Source: Saposhnikovia divaricata
Lineage: Eukaryota; Streptophyta; Magnoliopsida; Apiales; Apiaceae
DNA length: 64,000 bases
NCBI GenBank assembly: GCA_036435485.1
Contig: CM071597.1
Location: 51,319,881-51,383,880, forward strand
Direction: 5' to 3'
Below the pieces are notes generated by a model. The model did not search any database and was not told where the DNA came from. It worked only from the letters and a program-made list of their open reading frames with translations. Positions 54,715 through 64,000 of this stretch are shown piece after piece; the stretch's first letter is position 1, and each line of letters begins with the position of its first letter. A program made the position numbers and the translations under genes.

Positions 54715-56297
54715 TGATAAGTGGATTTTATATCCACTTGGATCGCTTTAATTCGGCTTAAATTGATTGTCTTGGACTCAAGTTTGTTGTAGTTTTGATG
54801 TGTTTTGTGTAGTTGTGCAGGTTTGTAAGAATGTCGATTATGGTTGATGCTTCAGTCGTTTTTGGAGTTAAATTTGTGCAATGAAATGAAGAATGGAGTT
54901 GTCATTAAACTCTCATGAAGGTTCCTAAGTCGAGGGAAATAAAAAATGTGATCTAACGCAAAACGAACGGACGAAAACGGAGCAAGAACGAAGGAATTAG
55001 AGCTAAAAAACGACGCGACGGAGAGCCAAGCGCAAGTTGCCAAAAACCAGGCGCATGCTGCACGTAATGCAGTTGGATAGGGGCAGGTTGCGCGCCTGAG
55101 GGGCAAGTTGCGAGCGCGTTGCTGAAAAATTACAGGTTTGCCCTTATTCACTATTTTGGCCATATCTTGAGTTCTACAAGTCCGTTTTGGACGATCTTAT
55201 AGTCCACACGAAGATAACGAGATTCTCTATCATTGTAAAGTGGTTCAGAGGTCCAATTACAACTGGAACGTCCCAGAAATATTTAATAAAAGTCAGCTAT
55301 GAATTTTCCTTAAAAACAGAATCAGTTTAGGAAACGTATTCTATTTTAATTCTGATTTGGTAGTTTTCTTGCTGGGCAAGACTTCTAGAGCCTATGTAAA
55401 CACATCCTACCATTGTAATTTGTATCATCATTACATATTAATTACTTAGGTTTATTTGTATCTTTTCATACTTTGTTTTTATCATGATTTCATCAGATCC
55501 CATGATGACGAGAGGTTCGATTACGAACTAATCGTTGTCATGGGATTCTAACGGATTTATTTATGGAGCTTTAGTATTTTGATGCTTTAAAGATCTGTGT
55601 GTGATGTATATTTGATATCCTTGTATGGTTATTCTTAATGCTTTTAGATGCGTAGCGAACATCTAGATTGAATTGTTAATCTCTTGCGAAACGAGAGTGG
55701 ATCTTGAGATTTAGAACTTGTCATGCTAGCATAGGATAGGTTGATGTTTTAACATCATGATTTGTGGCGTAAATAGAGATATTATGCTACCCTATGTGAT
55801 CAATATGGATAACTTGTGCTTAAACCGTTATGTTTTCAAATTTTATAGAGATATAGGGTCTAAACATAATTGGTGTCTATTCATCTTCTATCTCTTTTGT
55901 GGATGTATGAGTAGTTTGGTGTTAGTATACCGAGAGGTAGCTTATACTTGTTTCGTGTTGTCCGATCAGATATCATAACCATTGCATATAGTGATTAAAG
56001 GCGTCAGATCTAAGCAAAGTATTTAATGAAGTTAGGATCCCATGTTTACTCTTGTAGAAGTAATTCGATTCCAATTCTCATTAGTTAAGTAATTCTTAGT
56101 TTGTTAATTTCCTTTTTAGTTAATTTTAGTTAATGAATCCCAATCTTGTTAATTGTCTTAGCAGTGAGTAATAACCATACATTGTTGCATAGGTACATTG
56201 ACTGAATTAAAACCTAAACCAGATCCCTGTGGGAACGAACTCGACTTATTCATATATTACTTGTGACCACGTACGCTTGTGTGATTTTGTGTTAACA
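54715..56297 (+). repeat. 3' LTR of the Athila-like element
   Basis: Same length as the 5' LTR. Differences cluster in the first 900 bp (U3 and promoter region), and the last 700 bp are almost identical. It ends GTTAACA followed by the TSD copy ATAGC. Confidence 0.93.
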
Positions 56298-56302
56298 ATA
56301 GC

Positions 56303-58738
56303 GTTATGACTTCTCCGTATTTACTACCATCAACTGCACTAAATATGAATGCCAACCATGATTTGAAAAAAGCTTCCTCCTGATAATTGAATCCCTGGCA
56401 ACAATATAGACCAACATTGTCTTGCATATTGACAAGTCACTAAACAATGCATAATAGATTCGACCTCAATGTGACAGACTGGGCATGTAACCTGAACTGG
56501 GACACATTTCAAATTAAGTTGAGTCAGAGTCGGTAAACAGTCCTACAATGCTCTCCATACCAGATTTAGAGCTTTTGGCGGAGCTCTGACTCTCCAAAGA
56601 ATCTGCCAGATTTTATCATTCTCCTCAATATTCCCAGAATTCTTTTGTAGTTGAAGAAGTCTGTATGTAGATTTTACTAAGTATATGCCCGAATTTTCTA
56701 GACTCCAGTATAGTCTATCCTCCTGATTCGAGTTCGAGATCGGTACAGCGAGAACACAAGCCTGATCCCTCTCATTTAGCACATCTTTCACCACCTCTAG
56801 GTCCCACTCCTTTTTATCAATACACATGAGAGAAGCCACCATTTGATTCTGCAGAGGTTCAGGATTTGAAGTAATGCACGGATTTTCCTCTATTAATAGC
56901 TAAGGTTGACCAAGAATCTGAATATGTTTTCCATCCCCAACCTGCCATCTAGTACCATCAATAAGTAGTTGTTTTGCTTCCAACAAGCTCCTCCAAATGA
57001 AGCTGGGGTTGTGGCCTAAACCAGCTTGAAAAACATCAGTGTTAGCAAAGTATTTGGCTTTATTAAGTCTTGATACCAAACTCTGAGGGTTCATAATCAA
57101 TCTCCAAAGTTGTTTACCCAGCATCGCAATATTAAAATCACAAAAATGCCTAAAACCCATACCTCCTGCATTTTTGTGTTTAGCCAATCTGTCCCAACTC
57201 ATCCAACTTATCTTCGAACTGTTTGCCTGAGATGAATTCCACCAAAACTTCGTTAAACATTTCTCAATACTTCGTGCGATATCCAGAGGCAAAAGAAAAA
57301 CATTCATGGCATAAGTTGGCATAGTTTGTGCCACTTGTTTCACCAATATCTCCTTGCCAGAACGTGAGAGATAATTAACATCCCAACTTCTTATCTTCGT
57401 GTCAACCTTGTCTTTTAAATATCCCAAAAGAGTTGATTTGTTTCTACCAATAATGTTTGGTAAATCGAGGTAAGTTGAGTGCTCATTTGCTTCAGTCATT
57501 TGCAGAATTTGACACACTGGCTGCCTGTTGTATTGCATTACATTTGTGCTATAGAAAATTGAGGATTTTTCTTTGTTCACCTGCTGACCTGAAGCCCGTT
57601 CATAAATTCCTAACAGCTCCCGTACTTTCAAAGCTTCCTCTGGATTAGCTTTGCAGAATAAGTATGAATCATCATCAAAAAACATATGGTTGACAATAGG
57701 CGCCTTCCTGCATATTCTGACCCCATTAATCCATTTCTTAGCTTCATATTTTCTCAATAGCGAGGATAATCCTTCAGCACAAATGATGAATAGATAGGGG
57801 GACAGTGGGTCACCCTGTCTAAGTCCTCGAGATGGGTAAATCGGACCCATTTCGTATCCACCATGATTGATCGAATATACCACCGTAGTAACATACTTGA
57901 GAACTAAATGAACCCACCACTGAGAAAATCCCATTTTAAGTATAATAGCTTTCAAAAAATCCCACTCTATTCGATCATATGCCTTACTCATATCGAGTTT
58001 CAAGGCCATATACCCATCTTTACCAGTTCTCTTCCCTTTTAAGTAGTGCATAATTTCATATGATATCATGACATTGTCAGAGATGAGTCGACCAGGTATG
58101 AAGGCGCTTTGCGTGTCTGACACCACACTACTAAGTAAACCTTTTATCCTATTTGACATTACCTTGGTAATGATTTTCATGAGTACATTACAAAGGGCAA
58201 TTGGTCTTAAATCTCCAACCACCGTGGGATTCTTCTTCTTCGGAATTAGGACAATATTAGTATCAATCAATCCATCCATCATTTCTCCCGTAGCAAAAAA
58301 ATGTTTTACCAACTCATATACATCCTCCCCAACTATGTGCCAATGTTTCTGGAAAAATGTTGGGGTCATCCCATCTGGACCCGGGGATTTGTCGGGATGC
58401 ATCTGAAAAATAGCAAGTTTCACTTCCTCTCGTGTCACCTCTCTATTCAATTCACTGTTTTGATCCTGAGATAAAGATTGAGAAACAGAATCTACTACCT
58501 CTTCATACTCTACATGTGCAGCAGTGAAAAGATTCGTATAAAAAGACTGAATTAGATTCTCTAACCCATTCTGCCAGTCTAACCACTCACTTGAATCATC
58601 TTTGAGCTTAACAATTTTATTTGTCCTCTGTCTTTTGTTACACGCTGCATGAAAATATTTCGTGTTTTTATCGCCAGCATTGAGCCAGAGTGGTTTGGAC
58701 CGTTGACGCCAGAAAATTTCCTTTTGATCAAGAATCAA
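56303..58738 (-). pseudogene. LINE reverse transcriptase and zf-RVT region
   Basis: 611 open codons (58738-56900) hold the RT: HPDKSPGPDGMTPTFFQKHW, SDTQSAFIPGRLISDNV, LKLDMSKAYDRIEWDFL, SRGLRQGDPLSPYLFI, then MFFDDDSYLFC. The usual active-site FADD reads FDDD. A thumb/linker follows. After a stop, zf-RVT (56842-56543: WSLENSGIYLVKSTYRLL, RAPPKALNLVWRAL) follows, then weaker coding to the insertion point at 56302. Endonuclease and RT are separated by stops in 58739-58843. Confidence 0.87.
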
Positions 58739-58843
58739 ATAGAGCTATTGCTTTGTGTCTCTATAATCTTGCAATGACTAGACATCACGTCTTCTACGAA
58801 GGGCCTTCAATCTCTGATGACACTCACGAATTCTTTTATTAAA

Positions 58844-59668
58844 TCAACTTGTTATTTCTTTTCCCCATTCACTTAAACTTTCTACACAAAGTTGAATTTT
58901 CTGTTGAATGCTTGAGTGTGCATTAGCCTCCCAGTTGTCTCGTACAATAGTACTACAAAGTGGTTCTGTCAACCACGCATTTTCAAATCGAAAAAATTTC
59001 TTCTTTTTCCTCGAACTTCTACGCACTAAGTCAAGAAAGATAGCACTATGATCTGAGGACGAACCTTCCAAATTATATAAATTAACATAAGGAAATAAAT
59101 CAAACCATGTATTTGTTGCCATTGCTCGATCTAGATGAATTTCTATCCCGGAGTCCGTACCTCTACCTTTTTCCCAAGTAAAACCATGACCATACAACTC
59201 CATATCTTTTAATCCAGCTTCCTCCAACGTTTCATTAAATCCCCCTACTAGCCATTGAGGATAAGAAGCACCACCTTTCTTATCAATTTGAGACGAAATA
59301 TTGTTCATATCACCAATAGTGTACCAAGGCAAATTAGAGTCTCTAGATAAATTCTTCAGAAGCTCCCAGGTCTGTCTTCTCTTACTTCTGTCAGGCTCAC
59401 CATAAAATCCCGTTAAACGCCATGCTTGCACCCCATCTTTTGAAACAGTTGCGTCAATGTGATTATCTGATACACTTTGAAGTTGAACCTGATCCTGATC
59501 TTTCCACAACATAGATAAACCCCCACTTCTCCCTTTAGCTTCCACAACTATCATTCCCTGAAATCCAATACGAGTTCTTACCCATTCCATCTTCTTCTTA
59601 TTGCTCAACGTCTTACAGAGAAACACAAAAGCAGGCCGTTGTTGACGTATAACGTCTTGAAGGAACAA
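58844..59668 (-). pseudogene. LINE apurinic-type endonuclease, 5' truncated
   Basis: Starts at FLQDVIRQQRPAFVFL, lacking the WNCRGL first strand of the fold. The metal-binding Glu expected in FLCET is Lys (FLCKTL). GDMNNI, HLDRAMAT and SSDHSAIF are present. The first codon of the open frame is TTG, and truncation is at about 59670-59690. It cannot encode a working endonuclease. Confidence 0.85.
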
Positions 59669-59911
59669 AGTATAACAATGATTACGGTCCTAATCTATAT
59701 TAGAAATCCTAAGCATGACAGTGACTGCAGCTCCTCAGAATATTAGTTGGGATCTGTTTACAGCCACTTAAAGGGATTCGGCATCTATATTCATATATGG
59801 CATTCTCTACGTTGATTATATAAATATATAACAAGGAAGACTTACATAAACTAATAAACAAAATAGAGAAGAGCTGCATGACCTAATAAATGGTGAAATG
59901 TTGCAGCAAAC

Positions 59912-60250
59912 CTAATAAAGAATGAAGCATCGAGATCCAAGATAGTTTTGCAATAGAAGAATTAATGCTTGCAACCCAACAAAACCCACCAAACAGATGC
60001 ACGTACCAATTCTTGTCAGGCTTAGTGTGCATGAAGTTGCAAGGACAACCAAAGATATATATAACGGAATTTCAATCCGAGTGACACTCATTCCAATAAT
60101 GAAATAAGGATGTACTGTAATGGTTTTCTTGGGTCACGAACAACGTTAGTAACAATCTGAGGTATCCAAAAGGAATGCACAAGTAGAAGTAAAAATGGCA
60201 GGAATTGATGGAACTCATACATGATCGGAATAAATCCCAGAAGGATCCCA
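59912..60250 (-). pseudogene. FLY1/FLY2-like: FLY-like exon: transmembrane region
   Basis: The acceptor TTTTGCAG|GTGGG lies at 60251-60253. Translation starts GILLGFIPIMYEF, continues FLLLLVHSFWIPQIVTNVVR and, after a base shift, HPYFIIGMSVTR. After another shift it reads FGCPCNFM, then CLVGFVGLQALILLLQNYLG and SRCF, and meets TAG just before the donor |GTTTGC at 59911. At least three frame changes are needed to follow the family, so this exon is damaged. At least two strongly hydrophobic helices are visible. Confidence 0.75.
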
Positions 60251-60253
60251 CCT

Positions 60254-60509
60254 GCAAAACGTAAATCATAAAGATGATATACATCAGTGTACAAAGTAGT
60301 ACTGCTTTGCAGTAAGAAAGAATATCCATATCTTCTAGGTTAATATAATGTTTACGAGATGAAACATTTATTCCACAAAAATAGTTATACGCCAAATTCT
60401 TTGCTTTCACAAGCACATAAATTAGAAAAATAATTTATTTATCACTTATATAAGATAAAAATAACTTATTTTAAGGTTAACAAACTAGTCCATAGATAAA
60501 TATTATCTA
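60254..60509 (-). other. Intron sequence upstream of the FLY-like exon
   Basis: AT-rich DNA between the exon acceptor at 60253 and a Helitron-like end. No exon was recognised. It is consistent with the next intron of the gene. Confidence 0.5.
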
Positions 60510-60670
60510 TACTAATATATTAAAACTGAAACATTGAAATTTTATCGGTTTGGTTGTCGGTATGATTATCCTAATTATTAAATTAATTAATATGGTTTTC
60601 AGTTTGATTATCCTAATAATTAAATAATAACATAATATAATTAATGATAATTAGTTAATTGCCTTTTTTT
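60510..60670 (+). mobile_element. Helitron-like 5' end fragment
   Basis: TCTATACTAATATATTAAAA then CTGAAACATTGAAATTTTAT and CGGTTTGGTTGTCGG resemble the 5' ends of the Helitron-like elements at 36633 and 38100 (read on the other strand). It breaks off where the LINE begins, about 60670. No 3' end was seen. Confidence 0.5.
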
Positions 60671-60798
60671 TGGAATCAATAATGGAGAGAGTAAAGAGGA
60701 GAGAGAACGGAGAAGAGAAGAGGAGAGAGAAAAGAGCAGTACAGGCAGGAGAGAAATCCAAGCATGGAAAAAGACTTTCAAGAAGATCAAACTGGTGA

Positions 60799-63150
60799 AA
60801 GCACTCAGGGATATACGGAAACAAAGTAGATGAACAGTGGTGGAACGAAAACGTAATATCCCTTCAAGATAGCAAGAAAAGATGGGAAGAACGTTTTAGT
60901 AACTGGGATGAAGAGTTTGGTTGGAAGTATGGCCCAAAAGAAGAGTTTATTTCCAAACAGATCAGACCAAGAGTAACAGATTACAACTATAAGGGAGACA
61001 TACGACTGCGTTATGAGGTTGAATCTCCCTGGAATGATAAAAAAGAGGAACTTCTGAAAGAGCTATTACTGAGAAGGAAAGAGGAAGAAAAAGCACAGGA
61101 AGAATTGAGGAAGAAGGAGAAAATTATGAAGGAAAAAAAGGGAGTAGTTAATTTCATTTTTGATTACGCGAAATGGGTATCGAATGAAACTCTACAAGGA
61201 GTTATAGACAATATGGATACATCCATCACGGAGGCATTAACTCAAATCCATGAACACAGTCTAAGAAGAAAGAAGACCTAAACGAAGAGGCAAGGGGAAG
61301 GGGTTCCCTTTAACCAGCCTTGGAGTAATAAATGATCTTATGTGGATGTAGTTAAGAGCAAGGAGAAGATGATCCCAGTGAAGGTAAGGGCTCCAGGCAA
61401 GATAGAACAAAAAGAGAATCCCAAGAAGAAAACTATTTTCTTCACGAATCTTGGGGAGAAGGTAGAGGTAAAAGAAGTCTGGAGGTTTTTCAAGAAACTT
61501 TGCAAAGTAAAAGACATTACCATCCCACTAAATAGAGATCGATTTAAGAAGAGATATGGGTTCGTGGTTGTCGAAGACCATAAGGAGGCTAAGAAGATTG
61601 TGGAGAATCCTCAGGGTCAGTTGGGAGGTTGTCGACTAAAGTTAGACTGGGCAAGAGATAAGAAGGAAAAGATGGTAAAAGAAAACTCTATCGTTCAAAA
61701 GGGGAAAAATAGGAAAGCAATAGAGGTGGATAATAAAGAAAGGGCATCAAAGAATGTGGAGGAGGTAGAAATATTAGAGAAGGTGGAAGAAAAAGGGCTC
61801 GTGCAAACAAACTTAGAAATTAAGAAGGAATGGGAGGATGAAATAGATAGAAGCATAATTGTGGAAACGCATCAAGACATGGGAGTTGATTCTTTTTATG
61901 AGATCTTATATACGGAAGGATTAAGGGGAGTAGAGGTGAGGAAACTTGGCTGGTCGAAGTTTGTTCTTACTGGGTTGGAAGCAAAGTGGATGGATGATTA
62001 AAACTGGGATAATTTTTGTCCTAGCATAAATAAGTGGAAGAAGGCTGACATTAAGGATTATATAATTCCTCGTACGGCCTGGCTCAATATAATGGGTCTA
62101 CCATCCTTCGCATTAAAGGAGGAGATTATTAAACCATTAGTTCATAAATGGGGAATCATGGTGGGGAGTGGTATTAAATCTTTGCAGCATGGTGTGTACA
62201 TGAACCCGAAGATTTGCATATCTACCACGGTGTGCTCGTCCATCAAAGAAAATATCTAGGTAGCTGTTGGACCTTACAAATTAAATGTTTTAATAGAAGA
62301 GGATCTATCGATCATTCAAAAAATTCAGGTGGATACAGTAGACAGATATGAAAATCTAGTGCAGAAGGAAGTGGAGTCTGAGAGTGAGAGTGAAAATGAT
62401 TCCAACAAGTCGTCAAAAGGGGAGGCATGGACAGAAAATCCAACGGATGATGAAGGTAAAATGGAAAACATGCCAACACTCTCAGAACATACCAAGGAAC
62501 TTGACGGGATTGTTATGATGGAACAAGGAAGTCCCGAAGGAAGCATGGGTTCACATGAGCGAACTTTAGACTCTAACAACACTTTCACAGGTGCATGGAT
62601 TGACCAAACGTGGGAAGAACCTTTATACAGGGATGCTAGACTACAAGATTGGAATGGTGAGGGAGAAGACAAGTTTCAAGTAGTGGAAAGAGACAATGCA
62701 AAGAATGGTGGGGACCTAAGAAGAGACATGTTTTCATCAGATGAAAGAGAAAGCTTGTCAAGGACGATAGTTGCGATTGAAAGGTCAGATGAATTGCACG
62801 AGGAGGGCTTGGAAAAAGAAAAAGAATCAGTCTCATGTGAAGAGATGGCAGATCTAAAAGTAAAAAGAAAAGGAGGACGCCCAAGGAAATATGGTAGATA
62901 CAGTTTTTTTGACAAACAAAAGGGGAAATCGACCGGAAATGATAGCAAACAGGAAAAAAGAAAGTCTAAGGTTGAGTCCCAGTTACAAAATGAAGGGACC
63001 AAGCCATTAAACCAAGATGTTAGTGAAAGAAATTATCATGACCTGGCAACGGAAATTTTGGACGTAGGTCTACAAATTGGGTTAATCATGACAGATTCTC
63101 AAGATGAAGTCCTACTACAAATACAGAGGAGATTGTTGGAAGACGCATAA
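60799..63150 (+). pseudogene. LINE ORF1: RRM, DUF4283-like segment, AT-hook
   Basis: One frame from before 60799 to the TAA at 63148-63150, broken by TGA 60796, TAA 61279, TGA 61333, TAA 61999 and TAG at about 62258. The first open part (60799-61281) is Lys/Glu-rich (QWWNENVISLQDSKKRWEER ... KEEEKAQEELRKKEK), likely coiled coil. Next comes an RRM (TIFFTNLGEKVEVKEVWRFF ... RYGFVVVEDHKEAKKIVENP). A segment RTAWLNIMGLPSFALKEEII resembles DUF4283. After an acidic stretch, KRKGGRPRKYGRYSFF is an AT-hook-like motif. ORF1 proteins bind LINE RNA. The AT-hook suggests DNA contact too (inference). Confidence 0.82.
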
Positions 63151-63189
63151 TTCATATACAGTGTTGAGTGGTGAATCTTGCTTGGTTTT

Positions 63190-64000
63190 ATGGATGGGCT
63201 AAGATTGCTAAGTTGGAATATAAGGGGAGTAGGGAATGACATTGCAAAACACAATCTGAAGAGGTTACTTTGTGAAGTTAAACCTTCATTATTATTAATT
63301 CAGGAAACAAAATCAAAACAGTGGTCAGACTACAATACAGAGTCAATTCTAAGCTCAAACCAATACGAGTGGTGTGCTCAAAGTGTGGTTGGTCTTTCTG
63401 GGGGATTACTGATGTGCTGGGATAGAAAGAAGATAAAATTGGAGCAAATTAGTAAATCAGACAATATGCAGTGGTATAGGGGAAGACTGCCAGATTCAGT
63501 TATCATTAACGTGGTAAACATATACGGTCCTCATGCAATTGCTGAGAAGAAGGTATTCTGGGAAAGCATGAGAGCCATGGTAAAAAAATGTTGAAATGGA
63601 ACCAATTTGCTTGATGGGCGATTTTAACTGTGTTCGAGATGGTACGGAGGTCGAATGTTGTGAATTCTCTTTGCGAGCCTCATCTATTCTAAATGATTTC
63701 ATCATGGACCTAAATTTGATTGAGGTCAAAGATGTGGGACTTAAGTTCACCTGGTTTGGACCAAAGAACAAAAGCAGCAAGCTTGATAGGGTTTTAATAA
63801 ATGATTTGTGGTGCCGGAATAATAATTGGATGATTAAAGGTTGGAGAAAACGAAGTTCTGATCACAGGCCTATTTCATTACAGGTTTGTGATGTAGATTG
63901 GGGCCCTAAAGCTTTCAAGGCTTTTAATGTATGGCTCCAAGAAGAAAGTATGAGGAAATTAATTTCGGAATTGCCAGTTTCTGCGACAAATGTGTTCTCT
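63190..64000 (+). pseudogene. LINE ORF2 start: apurinic-type endonuclease, one frameshift, continues past window
   Basis: ATG at 63190 (MDGLRLLSWNIRGVGN), a few dozen bases after ORF1. The catalytic Glu is present (LLIQETKS), then SGGLLMCWD and VVNIYGPH. The frame breaks in the A-run at 63582-63588 and resumes as PICLMGDFNCVRDG, FTWFGPKN, LDRVLIN and RSSDHRPISL, the remaining endonuclease motifs including GDFN and SDH. The frame then stays open to the window edge. RT would lie to the right. Confidence 0.87.

Larger units (their letters stand above)
49625..56297 (+). mobile_element. Athila-like Ty3/gypsy derivative, complete ends, pol deleted, TSD ATAGC
   Basis: Two 1,583-bp LTRs (49625-51207 and 54715-56297; about 53 differences by eye) both start TGATAAGTGG and end GTTAACA. 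ATAGC flanks at 49620-49624 and 56298-56302. The PBS TGGCACCGTTGCCGGGGA and PPT (GTTTGGGGGTG) are in place. Gag is recognisable, but protease, RT, RNase H and integrase are missing. It could move only with enzymes supplied by a relative. It inserted into the LINE ORF2. Confidence 0.94.
48932..59690 (-). mobile_element. L1-type LINE in the FLY-like intron, split by the Athila-like element
   Basis: Reads leftward: endonuclease (59668-58844), RT (58738-56900), zf-RVT (56842-56543), Athila-like insertion, RNase H (49620-48964), and a poly(A) tail seen as T12 at about 48932-48943. The 5' end is truncated within the endonuclease near 59690. Possible target duplications AATCTATTTAGA (about 48914) and AATCTATATTAGA (about 59692) are imperfect. 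ATAGC occurs on both sides of the nested element. Confidence 0.88.
41323..60250 (-). pseudogene. FLY1/FLY2-like: FLYING SAUCER-like transmembrane RING E3 ligase relic with an 18-kb intron
   Basis: Three exon remnants on the minus strand (59912-60250, about 41517-41635, 41323-41425) in the right order spell the end of a plant TUL1/DSC-type membrane E3 ligase: several hydrophobic segments with HSFWIPQIVTNVVRDPRKPL, then DCVICMKTIDL, then ECLRKWMDVKMDCPTCRRQL. In the family this enzyme is a multi-membrane-span endomembrane ubiquitin ligase with a C-terminal RING; Arabidopsis FLY1 affects mucilage pectin. The intron 41636-59911 is filled by transposons, and the exon at 60250 has an upstream acceptor, so the gene continues beyond the window. 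Single-base indels and a lost stop-free frame in two exons indicate a pseudogene, or assembly errors. The family call is from remembered similarity. Confidence 0.72.
60680..64000 (+). mobile_element. L1-type LINE (RRM-containing ORF1 type), 5' half in window
   Basis: A purine-rich 5' region (GGAGAGAGTAAAGAGGAGAG...) leads to an ORF1 frame with an RRM, a DUF4283-like segment and an AT-hook (to 63150), then ORF2 endonuclease from 63190, running off the right edge before RT. RRM-containing ORF1 proteins are known from the BNR clade of plant LINEs. At least five in-frame stops in ORF1 and a frameshift in the endonuclease show that this copy is inactive. Confidence 0.87.

Noticed and set aside
48914..59705. 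LINE target duplication AATCTATTTAGA / AATCTATATTAGA
   Set aside because: Similar but imperfect and AT-rich. Mentioned as possible but not used to set the element's ends.
1..64000. CRISPR arrays, operons, bacterial ribosome binding sites
   Set aside because: Tandem repeats here lack unique spacers. Introns, LTRs and LINEs show a plant nuclear genome.

Overview
This window is repeat-rich nuclear DNA of a flowering plant, most likely a eudicot. It is AT-rich and dominated by nested retrotransposons typical of plants: two Ty1/copia elements, an Athila-like Ty3/gypsy derivative, several solo LTRs, three L1-type LINEs and Helitron-like elements. The few host-gene pieces have GT-AG introns. No tRNA gene, rRNA gene or CRISPR array was seen. 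Almost every large ORF belongs to a transposon.

Layout, left to right. (1) 1-14120: a young SIRE/Maximus-type copia element on the minus strand. It has gag, pol in the -1 frame, a broken third ORF, a PBS, a PPT and nearly identical LTRs; its 3' LTR runs off the left edge. It sits inside the integrase region of (2) an older plus-strand copia element, 14121-18346, whose pol has at least three lesions and which ends in a 1.2-kb LTR. (3) 18494-19134: a solo LTR with TSD AAAAT and an snRNA-type promoter motif. (4) 19135-27742: non-coding DNA, including a long gypsy-like LTR in minus orientation interrupted by an Athila-like solo LTR (25003-26595, TSD CTAAC). (5) 27743-35880: a decayed minus-strand LINE split by a 3.7-kb solo LTR (28243-31929, TSD CTAAT) and by a ~225-bp segment resembling mitochondrial matR. 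(6) 35968-38100: two adjacent Helitron-like elements filled with ~130-bp tandem repeats. (7) 38440-40980: a plus-strand, intron-containing host gene relic interrupted by a ~400-bp LTR.

(8) 41323-60250: three minus-strand exon remnants resembling the plant transmembrane RING E3 ligase FLYING SAUCER (FLY1/FLY2, TUL1/DSC family). They are separated by an 18.3-kb intron packed with a MITE, an LTR-internal-LTR-internal-LTR array (42020-48764, TSD ATACT) with its own nested 3.9-kb solo LTR, and a LINE (48932-59690) that carries a complete pol-deleted Athila-like element (49625-56297, TSD ATAGC). (9) ~60680-64000: the 5' half of a plus-strand LINE whose ORF1 carries an RRM and an AT-hook. It probably lies in the next intron of the same gene.

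Insertion order follows from nesting. The LINEs are older than the LTR elements inside them, and the SIRE-like copia is the youngest LTR pair (3 mismatches in 620 bp by eye, against about 53 in 1583 for the Athila-like pair). TSDs recognised by eye fix the boundaries of seven insertions firmly and one more provisionally. Nothing here forms an operon or pathway. The biology is retrotransposition, LTR-LTR recombination and decay of one host gene under transposon load.
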